Part shown: positions 19,623-26,756 of the stretch, one piece after another
Layout: the number at the start of each line of letters is the position of its first letter
Numbering within the stretch: the stretch's first letter is position 1
From: Chondromyces crocatus
GTDB taxonomy: Bacteria > Myxococcota_A > Polyangia > Polyangiales > Polyangiaceae
DNA: 64,000 nt
NCBI RefSeq assembly: GCF_001189295.1
Contig: NZ_CP012159.1
Span: forward strand, 2,804,001-2,868,000
Direction of reading: 5' to 3'
The notes under the pieces: model-generated
Told to the model about the DNA's origin: nothing
The model's database searches: none
The model's input: only the letters and a program-made list of their open reading frames with translations
Position numbers and translations under genes: made by a program

Positions 19623-20102
19623 TCACCCCGGACGCGAGATCTTCACCCGCACCAGCCGGTCCAGCAGCCGCTCCAGCGCTTGAGCTGGCGCGGTGCAGAG
19701 CCCCGTGTGCGGACGCGATGGCTGCACGATGGTGCTCGTCGGCGACACCATCCACCCGAACCGCTCCACCTTCGGCAGCTGCGCCACGGCACCCCCGCAC
19801 GCCTCTCCTGCCGCCACTGCTTCGAGGAACGCCAGGTGATGTCGCACGGCCTCCAGATCCAGGTCCGGCGCCAGCGCGAGCAGCCGCCCCTCGTCGGGCT
19901 CCAGCCGCAGCCCGAGGAAGTCGTGCTCCCGGCAGAACACCACCACCCCCACGTTGATCCGCTCGCCTCGCTCCACGCGCGGCACGACGCGGATCACCGC
20001 GCTCTCGAACGAGCAGAACGCCTGCCGTGCGCCTCCCTCCGGCCCTCCATCCAGCGCGCCATCCAGCGGTTCCCCGTCCTCCGGCGCTGCGCCTCGGTGC
20101 AT
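19623..20102 (-). CDS. DUF3037 family protein
   Basis: A 159-residue protein whose core FCSFESAVIRVVPRVERGERINVGVVVFCREHDFLGLRL is the DUF3037 hallmark. The rest (PDLDLEAVRHHLAFLEAVAAG ... LPKVERFGWMVSPTSTIVQPSRPHTGL) also matches the family layout. Its function is unknown. The ATG at 20102 lies 4 bp after the stop of the HipA-like kinase gene. This pairing recurs in many bacteria, which suggests that the two proteins work together. Confidence 0.88.
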   Translation of the reverse strand: MHRGAAPEDGEPLDGALDGGPEGGARQAFCSFESAVIRVVPRVERGERINVGVVVFCREHDFLGLRLEPDEGRLLALAPDLDLEAVRHHLAFLEAVAAGEACGGAVAQLPKVERFGWMVSPTSTIVQPSRPHTGLCTAPAQALERLLDRLVRVKISRPG

Positions 20103-20106
20103 CGAA

Positions 20107-20904
20107 CTAGCGTCTGGCCTGCGCACGGATCGCCTCCTCCACGAACCGACGCGGCGACTCCAGCCGCCGCTCCAGGTAGCCTGCATACCCCGCCCGCCGC
20201 GCCGCTGCGCGCTCGGACGTCTCCGCTCCTTCCAGCCAGGCGTCCGGGATCATCGCCACGATCGCCTCGATGCGCTCCTTCGTGAGCCGCGGCGCGAGCA
20301 TCGCATCCGCAGCCGCCAGATCCCCGGCGTACGGCAGCAGCACGTGCTGCTTGATGAACGCCGACGGATCGAGCGCGTCCTCCCGCGGATCCACCTCGTC
20401 GGTCCAGGCGTGGTGCACGTAGAGCGCCGCCCCGTGGTCGATCAACCAGAGCTGCTTGTGCCACAGGAGCAAGTTCGGGTTCCGGACCGTCCGATCCACG
20501 TTGCTCACGAACGCATCGAACCACACCACCGCCGCCGCCAGCGCCGGATCCAGCTTCGCCCCGGCGAGCGCCTGGTACGGCAGCGCGCCGGGCAAGAAGT
20601 CGAGCGCGAGGTTCAGCCCCGTGCTCGCCGAGAGCAGATCGGCGATGTCCGGATCCGGCTCCGCGTCGCCGAACCGCGCATCGAGCGTCATGAACACCAG
20701 CTCCGGCACCGGCAGCGCCAGCGCCCGCGCCAGCTCCCCGGCGACCAGCTCCGCGATCAACGCCTTCGGCCCTTGCCCGGCGCCGCGGAACTTCAGCACG
20801 TACATCCCGTCGTCATCGCCTTCCACGAGCGCCGGCAGCGAGCCTCCCTCCCGCAGCGGCGTCACGTAGCGGGTCGTCTGCACCGTGCGGATCATGGGGA
20901 GCAC
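20107..20904 (-). CDS. HipA-like protein kinase
   Basis: A 265-residue protein with a reduced HipA-type kinase fold. Expected elements are an ATP-binding Lys in YVLKFRGAGQGPKALIAE (K38), a catalytic-loop-like NVDRTVRNPN (135-144) and a metal-binding DHG (156-158, replacing DFG) in LWLIDHGAAL. It is much shorter than classical HipA (about 440 residues), lacking the N-terminal subdomain. No HipB-type antitoxin is adjacent; instead DUF3037 follows. It belongs to the stand-alone HipA-like family usually annotated without a toxin role. An internal ATG at 20895 is an alternative start. Confidence 0.87.
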   Translation of the reverse strand: MLPMIRTVQTTRYVTPLREGGSLPALVEGDDDGMYVLKFRGAGQGPKALIAELVAGELARALALPVPELVFMTLDARFGDAEPDPDIADLLSASTGLNLALDFLPGALPYQALAGAKLDPALAAAVVWFDAFVSNVDRTVRNPNLLLWHKQLWLIDHGAALYVHHAWTDEVDPREDALDPSAFIKQHVLLPYAGDLAAADAMLAPRLTKERIEAIVAMIPDAWLEGAETSERAAARRAGYAGYLERRLESPRRFVEEAIRAQARR

Positions 20905-21206
20905 CCCTTGCGTCCTCGGCCTCGCCGGCCCGCGGGGTGCGCCCCCCGCGAGACCCGCACCCAGGTCGCGTCGATGGATCGAGGCTTCACCCGCAAAGCA
21001 AGCCCCCCCCGCCCCCGGAGGTCAAGGCCGCGCGCGTCGTCGCGGCGAAGACCAGACGTCCAGTCCACAGCGCCGGCCTGCGACCATGAACGCCGGCGCC
21101 ATCCCGGCGAAACAGCGCGGCGCCTCTGCTGCGGCCGGCGCCACGCCAGAGGGGCGCGGTGTCACGGTGGGGGCCGCAAGCACGAGAGACATCAGGTCGG
21201 ACCAGT
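20905..21206. other. Intergenic stretch with a GC hairpin, no gene seen
   Basis: This region separates the HipA-like gene start from the 43-bp array. A 7-bp perfect stem CGCGGGG/CCCCGCG (20931-20937 with 20944-20950, loop TGCGCC) is present. No T-run follows on either strand, so a terminator role is uncertain. Confidence 0.4.
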
Positions 21207-21568
21207 CCCCGGGCTCGATACCGCACCAGCAAAGGGAGCAGGGAACGGTCCCCGGGCTCGATACTGCACCAGCAAAGGGAGCAGGGAACGGTCCCCGGGC
21301 TCGATACTGCACCAGCAAAGGGAGCAGGGAACGGTCCCCGGGCTCGATACTGCACCAGCAAAGGGAGCAGGGAACGGTCCCTGGGCTCGATACTGCACCA
21401 GCAAAGGAGGTAGGGAACGGTCCCCGGGCTCGATACTGCACCAGCAAAGGGAGCAGGGAACGGTCCCTGGGCTCGATACCGCACCAGCAAAGGAAGCAGG
21501 GAACGGTCCCTGGGCTCGATACCGCACCAGCAAAGGAAGCAGGGAACGGTCCCTGGGCTCGGTACTGG
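21207..21568. repeat. 43-bp tandem repeat array, about 8.4 copies
   Basis: Units begin at 21207, 21250, 21293, 21336, 21379, 21422, 21465 and 21508, with a partial ninth at 21551; the period is exactly 43 bp. Copies differ at a few positions (CCCCGGGC versus CCCTGGGC, ATACC versus ATACT, AAAGGG versus AAAGGA). Each junction contains GGGAACGGTCCC, a 4-bp stem with loop ACGG. Because 43 is not a multiple of 3, all six frames stay open while shifting between units, so coding is unlikely. About 250 bp of featureless sequence follows before the DHH gene end at 21818. Confidence 0.95.
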
Positions 21569-21817
21569 TTTTGGTCGGATGGTCTGGACGTTCTGGAACT
21601 GGATGCCAGCTTGGGTCTTCACGGGATTCCCCGGGTTCAGCCGCGCGTCGCCATCCCTCGTGCCCCTGGATTCTGTGAGCACCGGCGCATGGGCTGGATG
21701 CCGCACATGAGGTTTCGTGGTCCCAACGACCTCGGGCCTCGCCCGGAGGCGTCGTGAAGGTGACGCGGTGATGGCGGTGATGCCCGAAGGTGATGGGAGG
21801 GCGACGCCGTGGGGCGC

Positions 21818-22732
21818 TCAGCGGTCGGCGTCGAGCTGGCGGGCTTCTTCGGGGTCGGCGCCGAGGGAGGTGAGCGCCTGGGTGAGCTTCGAGCGCTGGA
21901 TCGACACCACGGTGGGCATGCCGCCGGAGATGCCGAATTTCTCCAGGAAGTTGATGCCGCTGTCGAAGCGGGCGGCGAAGGTCACGCTCTCGCCGTCGGC
22001 GACGGCGGAGATGCGGGCGCGCTCCTGGCCCATGAGCAGGAGCAAGGTCTTGTCGTAGGAGCCGCCGCGCTTCGTGGCGTCGACGAAGAGGATGCCGGGC
22101 TCGATGCGGCGGTAGCGCTGGGCGATGCGGCGGGCTTCGGCTTCGAGGGGGGCGAGTTCGGCGCCGGCCGCGTCGATGATCGACCAGAGCGAGGGGTCGG
22201 CGAGGCCTGCGGCGAGGTGGCGGACGACGATGCCGAAGAGGCCGTAGTCGCGCGGGCGAGCGCGAAGCGCGCGATCGATGCGCGTGGCGATGGGGCCAGG
22301 GGTGCCGGTGCGTGTGTCGATGGCGCGTGCGTCGGCGTCGCAGCCTTCGTAGGGCTCGATGCCCGCGCGGATCCACTTGGCGCCCGAGGCGAGGCCGTCG
22401 AAGTCGTTGTGCAGCACGAGCGTGTCGACGCGGCCGGCGCGGGCGACGACCTCGGGGGTGACCAGCTCGGGGCAGGCCGGGTGCTGGGCCTTGGTGGTGA
22501 GGGTGAAGCGCGGATCGCCGGCGTAGCGGGCGTGGTGAGCGCTGTCGTGGTGGTCGACCCAGGCGACCAGGCGCGGGCCCAGGCCCTTGATGAAGGGGAG
22601 CGTCACCGCCTCGAAGCCCTTGCCCCCGGCCTCGGAGGCGAAGGCGATGTCGAGGACTGCCACGTTGCCGCGGACCTCCTGCGGGCGAGGGAGTTTGCGC
22701 GGGGAGGCGAAGGCGAGTTCGAGATCGGGCAT
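21818..22732 (-). CDS. DHH-family phosphoesterase-like protein with permuted motifs
   Basis: A 304-residue protein with hallmarks of the DHH superfamily (RecJ, NrnA, c-di-AMP phosphodiesterases; Mn-dependent hydrolysis of phosphodiesters). The DHH triad lies at 60-62 (AWVDHHDSAHH). The usual first motif, a DxDG preceded by His, appears later at 108-113 (LVLHNDFDGLASGAKW). In normal DHH proteins DxDG comes first, so the order here is reversed. A C-terminal FGISGGMP (266-273) may correspond to the DHHA1 GGGHP motif with the His lost. The ATG at 22732 gives the best start; it is divergent from the gene at 22881. Confidence 0.72.
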   Translation of the reverse strand: MPDLELAFASPRKLPRPQEVRGNVAVLDIAFASEAGGKGFEAVTLPFIKGLGPRLVAWVDHHDSAHHARYAGDPRFTLTTKAQHPACPELVTPEVVARAGRVDTLVLHNDFDGLASGAKWIRAGIEPYEGCDADARAIDTRTGTPGPIATRIDRALRARPRDYGLFGIVVRHLAAGLADPSLWSIIDAAGAELAPLEAEARRIAQRYRRIEPGILFVDATKRGGSYDKTLLLLMGQERARISAVADGESVTFAARFDSGINFLEKFGISGGMPTVVSIQRSKLTQALTSLGADPEEARQLDADR

Positions 22733-22868
22733 GGACGAAGCTCTCTTATCACCCTGGCGCGCGGACGCTGCGGTTTCACGCGAGGGAGGACATCCGCTAA
22801 GCTCGGTGGACCATCGAAGAGCAGGAGAACGCGAGATGGTGGCCAGCCGTACGGCCAGAGCACCAGAG

Positions 22869-22876
22869 AAGGAGGT
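22869..22876 (+). promoter_or_regulatory. Consensus Shine-Dalgarno site for the 22881 gene
   Basis: AAGGAGGT lies 4 bp before ATG 22881 and settles that start against several upstream in-frame starts. Confidence 0.8.
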
Positions 22877-22880
22877 AGCC

Positions 22881-23969
22881 ATGCGACGGACGCTTTTCGC
22901 AGCAGGGGTGGGCTTTGGCCTGGCAGGGATCGGGGGCCTCGCCGCCCATGACGCGCAGGAGGCGCTCGCGCAGGTGCCGCCGACCACCGCGCAGCCGGCG
23001 TCGCCCTCGACACCCGCGGCGGCGCAGCCAGCGTCGTCCGTGCTGGCCGTGTCGGGGTGCAAGCTGAAGGGGACTCAGGCGGGGCGAAAGGGGCAGCAGC
23101 TCTTCGATGCGGCCATGGGCGGGCGCGCGATCGCGACGCTCACGGGCGCACTCGTGCCGATGACCTTGAGCGAGATCCCGGTGGATCCGGCGCAGGCGCG
23201 GGCACGGCTCAGCACCTCGGCGGGGAGCCCGTCGCTGCGCCTCGATGCGTACGTGCCCGTGTCGGAGGTGACGGTGTTCACGATGCGCGATCTGTCGGTG
23301 GTGCCGTCGCACGTGTGGGCCACGAGCGGGCACAAGGTGAAGATCGTGTCCGCCTCGGCGGACGCGCTGCGCGCGGAGCTGACCATCGGCGGGACGGAGA
23401 ACCAGAAGGTGCCGGTGTCGGGGTCGTGCGACGCATTCTCGCTCCAGCCCGGGAAGGCGACGCCGATGGAGGTGCCCGGGAACGCGCGGGGCTACATGAC
23501 CAAGAGGAGCACCCTCGACCTGTACGATCGGGCCAACGGGTCGGTGGTCTTCTCGCTGAAGATGATCGAGGGCAGCGGGCAGCTCTTCTGGAGCACGGAG
23601 TCGAAGGCGGGGTTCGTCCACGTGCAGTCGCGGAGCGACATCAGCGTGGATGGATGGGCGCGCTGGGGGGATCTGGAGGCGCTGAAGAAGGGGGAGCTGC
23701 GCGATCAGTATGTGCCGCCGACCACGGCGCTCGCCGGGGCGAAGCTCGCGCTGGAGAACTCGCCGCCGGTGGTGAAGGCGACGAAGGAGATCCCGGTGCG
23801 GGCGCGGCGCGACGAGAAAGAGAAGCCGATCGGCGTGATCGAGGCCGGTGCGGAGCTGTACATGATGGAGACCATCGCCGGGTGGACCAACGTGCTGCCG
23901 GTGTCGCTGGGGATGACGCCGCCGGAGGACGGTGGGTTCTGGATTCCGTCGAGCGAGGCGCCGAAGTAA
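22881..23969 (+). CDS. Secreted hypothetical protein
   Basis: The 362-residue protein starts MRRTLFAAGVGFGLAGIGGLAAHDAQEALAQ, a convincing Sec signal peptide, followed by an Ala/Pro-rich spacer. The middle contains beta-rich segments (SLRLDAYVPVSEVTVFTMRDLSVVPSHVW and GHKVKIVSASADALRAEL). The C-terminus (IPVRARRDEKEKPIGVIEAGAELYMMETIAGWTNVLPV) resembles a bacterial SH3-like domain. I recognise no full-length family. The start is fixed by an ideal ribosome site. It is followed by the AraC gene on the same strand after 13 bp, and the two might be cotranscribed. Confidence 0.82.
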   Translation: MRRTLFAAGVGFGLAGIGGLAAHDAQEALAQVPPTTAQPASPSTPAAAQPASSVLAVSGCKLKGTQAGRKGQQLFDAAMGGRAIATLTGALVPMTLSEIPVDPAQARARLSTSAGSPSLRLDAYVPVSEVTVFTMRDLSVVPSHVWATSGHKVKIVSASADALRAELTIGGTENQKVPVSGSCDAFSLQPGKATPMEVPGNARGYMTKRSTLDLYDRANGSVVFSLKMIEGSGQLFWSTESKAGFVHVQSRSDISVDGWARWGDLEALKKGELRDQYVPPTTALAGAKLALENSPPVVKATKEIPVRARRDEKEKPIGVIEAGAELYMMETIAGWTNVLPVSLGMTPPEDGGFWIPSSEAPK

Positions 23970-23982
23970 GCCTCTTCGTTGC

Positions 23983-24867
23983 ATGGCGTCCGGCTCGAAG
24001 CGCCCCGAAGAAGGGCCGATCACGACGCACCACGACGCGCCTTATGGGCGGTTCACGGAGTGCTCGTGGCGGCCAGCGGGGCTCGCTCCCTGGGTGGAGG
24101 CGTTCTGGTACTCCGAGGGGCTGCTCACGAACCTGCGCGAGCGGCTCTTGCCGAACGGGTCGCTGGAGCTGGTGCTCAACCTGGGTGCGCAGATCCGCAT
24201 GGTGGAGGGGGTGGGCGCCGAGGATCTCTCGGGAGGGGCGTTCTCGGGGATGCTGCTGCGCGCGGCGGTGCTGGAGCAGCCGCCGGTACACCGGGTGGTC
24301 GCGGTGCGCTTGCGGCCTGCCGGGGCGTACGCGCTGCTGGGGATGCCGCTGGTCGAGGTGCTGGGGCAGTTCGTGCGGCTGGAGGATCTGCTCGGTCGAG
24401 TGACGTCGGAGCTGCTGGAGCGGTGCGCGGTGACGCGGTCGCCCGAGGCGTGCCTGCGGGTGCTGGCGCGGTGGGTGAGCGAGCGGCTGGTGCGCGCAGC
24501 GGGCTTCGATCCGGCGATCGCGTTCGTGGCGTCGGGGATCGAGCGGAGCGGAGGCGAGGCGGCGATCGCGGGGCTGGCGGAGCGGGCAGGGCTGTCGAAG
24601 GGGCGGCTGGCGACGCTGTTCCGGGACCAGGTGGGGACGACGCCGAAACGGTACGCGCGCGTGGTGCGCTTCCGGCGGGCGCTCGATCTGCTGGACGCAG
24701 GGGCGCCGTCGCTGGCGGAGGTGGCGCTCGGAGCGGGGTACTACGATCAGCCGCACATGAACGCGGACTTCCGTGAGCTGAGCGGGATGTCGCCGCGGGT
24801 GCTGGTGACGTCGCGTTACCCGAGCGGGACGAGCGTGCTCGATCCTTCGGGGGCCGAGGGGGGCTGA
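23983..24867 (+). CDS. AraC-family transcriptional regulator
   Basis: A 294-residue regulator. The N-terminal half (GRFTECSWRPAGLAPWVEAFWYSEG ... LPNGSLELVLNLGAQIRM) is the sensor-like domain common to many AraC-like proteins. The C-terminal 100 residues form the two-helix-turn-helix DNA-binding unit: IAGLAERAGLSKGRLATLFRDQVGTTPKRYARVVRFRRAL, then SLAEVALGAGYYDQPHMNADFRELSGMSPRVLV. The ATG at 23983 is chosen because it begins just after the upstream gene; no strong ribosome site helps. The ligand is unknown. The downstream VOC gene is a plausible target by position only. Confidence 0.9.
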   Translation: MASGSKRPEEGPITTHHDAPYGRFTECSWRPAGLAPWVEAFWYSEGLLTNLRERLLPNGSLELVLNLGAQIRMVEGVGAEDLSGGAFSGMLLRAAVLEQPPVHRVVAVRLRPAGAYALLGMPLVEVLGQFVRLEDLLGRVTSELLERCAVTRSPEACLRVLARWVSERLVRAAGFDPAIAFVASGIERSGGEAAIAGLAERAGLSKGRLATLFRDQVGTTPKRYARVVRFRRALDLLDAGAPSLAEVALGAGYYDQPHMNADFRELSGMSPRVLVTSRYPSGTSVLDPSGAEGG

Positions 24868-25088
24868 AGGGGATGCGGGGCACGGGGCGCGGGCCGGAAG
24901 AGACCCCGGGTGACTTTTTTCCAAGACCATGGCGTGGGGGACGCCTAGATGTCGTCGGGTCGGGCGGGCGTACCTGGCGGAGTCCGGTGGACTCGGTCGG
25001 GAGGCCGCGCCGTGAGCGCTCGACGCGCGGCGGGCGAGACTCGACGCTGGATCCGAGAAGCAACGCAGTGACTGGAAGGAGTCTGGAG

Positions 25089-25493
25089 ATGGCGGTCCAC
25101 TACATTCCCCCGAAGTACCAGGCGGCGGTTCCGTACCTCATCGTCGAGGGGGCCGACGCGCTGATCGCGTTTCTGAAAGAGGTGTTCGGTGCGGAGCTGA
25201 TGGAGCGCCATGCGAACGAGGCGGGCAAGGTGATGAACGCCTCCGTGCGCCTCGACGACACGGTGATCGAGGTGGCGGACGGCAACGCGACGTGGAAGCC
25301 GGGGGCGTCGGCGCTGCACGTCTACGTGTCCGATGTGGACGCGGTCTACGAGCGCGCGCTGGCCGCAGGGGCGACGTCGACGGGGAAGCCCGAGGTGAAG
25401 CCGTACGGAGAGCGCGGCGCCGGGGTGCAGGATCGGTGGGGCAACCACTGGTTCATCGCGACGTACCTGGGGCAGAACGCGCCGCAGACGTGA
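25089..25493 (+). CDS. VOC (glyoxalase/bleomycin resistance) family protein
   Basis: A 134-residue protein of the PhnB-like VOC type: AVPYLIVEGADALIAFLKEVFGAELMERH, then SVRLDDTVIEVADG, ALHVYVSDVDAVYERALAAGATST, and GERGAGVQDRWGNHWFIATYL. The two beta-alpha-beta-beta-beta modules of the fold are both present. AAGGAG lies upstream of the ATG. VOC proteins bind metals or small hydrophobic molecules and include dioxygenases, isomerases and drug-binding proteins; which of these applies cannot be told. About 220 bp separates it from the AraC gene. Confidence 0.9.
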   Translation: MAVHYIPPKYQAAVPYLIVEGADALIAFLKEVFGAELMERHANEAGKVMNASVRLDDTVIEVADGNATWKPGASALHVYVSDVDAVYERALAAGATSTGKPEVKPYGERGAGVQDRWGNHWFIATYLGQNAPQT

Positions 25494-25521
25494 GGGCGTG
25501 AGCGGCGCGGGGGGGGGCGCG

Positions 25522-26742
25522 TCACTTCCGGCAGAGGGTCTCGCCCGTGTACTCCAGTCGCCCCTGCATCATCTCCTCGTGGTACTCGTCGAGGAAGGTG
25601 TCGAAGTCGTCGGCCCTCGGGCCGACGGGGCCGCTGTGCATCTCCCAGCAGATGATCTGCCCTCGGCTCCCCTCGGGCTCTGGATCGACATCCACACAGA
25701 AGAGATTCCCGCCGCCATCCTCGGCGAAGGGGATCCAGCCCCGATGCCACCAGGTCCACTTCACCTTGTCGTCGTCCCTGTCGAGTTCGTGCGGGGTGGC
25801 ATCGGCGAAGGTGCCTTTCTGCCGGAGTTCTTCCAGGCCTTCCCACCGATCGATGATCTCGGCGATGGACAGGCCCGTGTACTCGTAGAACCACGCGCGG
25901 TCCGCCGACGTCGCGCCGCCTTTTCCGAAGAGGAGCAGGTGCGCCCGGAAATCCGGGGGTAGGGACGCGCCGAGCCTGGCTTCGAGGGCCTCGATGTCCT
26001 GGGGGGAGGCGGAAGCCGCCCTGGCGATCCGCGCCTCGTAGGTGGGGGCGTGCTTCGTGAGCCACTGCCGGATGCGCGCCCAGAAGGCCTGCACGCGGAG
26101 CAGGGCGGCCTCGTCGAGGGTGGGGCTGCCGTGCGCGAGGAGGCGCGCTTTCACCTCGTCCGGGGCGTGGCGCTCGGCGAGGTCGATGGCGTAGATGCCG
26201 CGCGGTGAAGGGCGCTTCGGATCGGCGCCCCGCGCGACGAGCGCATCGATGATGTCGACGAGGCCTGGCTCCTCGAAGCTCGCTGCGTAGTGGAGCGGGC
26301 TCCATCCATTGCCGGACGGGGTGTTGGGATCGACGCCGGCCGCGAGCAGCGCCTCGATGACCTGCAGGGAGGGCTCCATGACGAGGTTGACGTCGAGCGC
26401 GCGGGTCAGGTGGGTGTGCTCGTCTTCGCCGAAGCGCAGGTGGACGTCGGCCCCGGCTGCGACGAGGCGGGCGATGAGGTCGACGTGGCCTTCGGCAGCA
26501 GCCGACGCGAGCGGGGGCTCGTCGAGGCCGTCGAGTGCGTCGACTTCTGCGCCGGCGTCGAGCAGCGCCGAGACGGTCGCGAGGTCACCTTCGCTACAGG
26601 CGACCGAGAGGACAGGCTCGCCGTCCTCCGTCCGTGTGTCCGGATCCGCGCCCGCCTTCAGGAGCTTCGTGACGGTTGAGGTCTCGCCGTCGGTCACGGC
26701 GTCGATGAGCTGCGAAGCCTGCTGCGAGGTGGGGGGGGTCAT
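25522..26742 (-). CDS. Ankyrin-repeat protein with a C-terminal SMI1/KNR4 domain
   Basis: A 406-residue protein. The N-terminal 200 residues hold about five ankyrin repeats (for example TVTKLLKAGADPDTRTEDGEPVLSVACSEGD, LIARLVAAGADVHLR, VIEALLAAGVDPNTPSGNGWSPLHYAAS, IIDALVARGADPKRP). The C-terminal part is an SMI1/KNR4 domain: DIEALEARLGASLPPDFRAHLLLFGKGG ... GWIPFAEDGGGNLFCVDVDPEPEGSRGQIICWE. Both modules are common in immunity proteins of toxin systems. The ATG at 26742 lies 14 bp after the stop of the third membrane repeat paralogue, with a TTG at 26754 as an alternative, so it is the likely last gene of that operon. Confidence 0.88.
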   Translation of the reverse strand: MTPPTSQQASQLIDAVTDGETSTVTKLLKAGADPDTRTEDGEPVLSVACSEGDLATVSALLDAGAEVDALDGLDEPPLASAAAEGHVDLIARLVAAGADVHLRFGEDEHTHLTRALDVNLVMEPSLQVIEALLAAGVDPNTPSGNGWSPLHYAASFEEPGLVDIIDALVARGADPKRPSPRGIYAIDLAERHAPDEVKARLLAHGSPTLDEAALLRVQAFWARIRQWLTKHAPTYEARIARAASASPQDIEALEARLGASLPPDFRAHLLLFGKGGATSADRAWFYEYTGLSIAEIIDRWEGLEELRQKGTFADATPHELDRDDDKVKWTWWHRGWIPFAEDGGGNLFCVDVDPEPEGSRGQIICWEMHSGPVGPRADDFDTFLDEYHEEMMQGRLEYTGETLCRK

Positions 26743-26756
26743 CTCGGTTCGCAACT

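Noticed and set aside
20107-20904. HipAB toxin-antitoxin module
   Set aside because: The kinase is a short stand-alone type and no HipB-like helix-turn-helix gene is adjacent; DUF3037 is the partner.
21207-21568. CRISPR array
   Set aside because: Units are contiguous 43-bp copies with no variable spacers, and no cas genes are nearby.
20885-21757. Open frames across the 43-bp array as a repeat protein
   Set aside because: The period is not divisible by three, so the peptide changes frame with every unit. Openness on both strands follows from the unit lacking stops, and there is no ribosome site.
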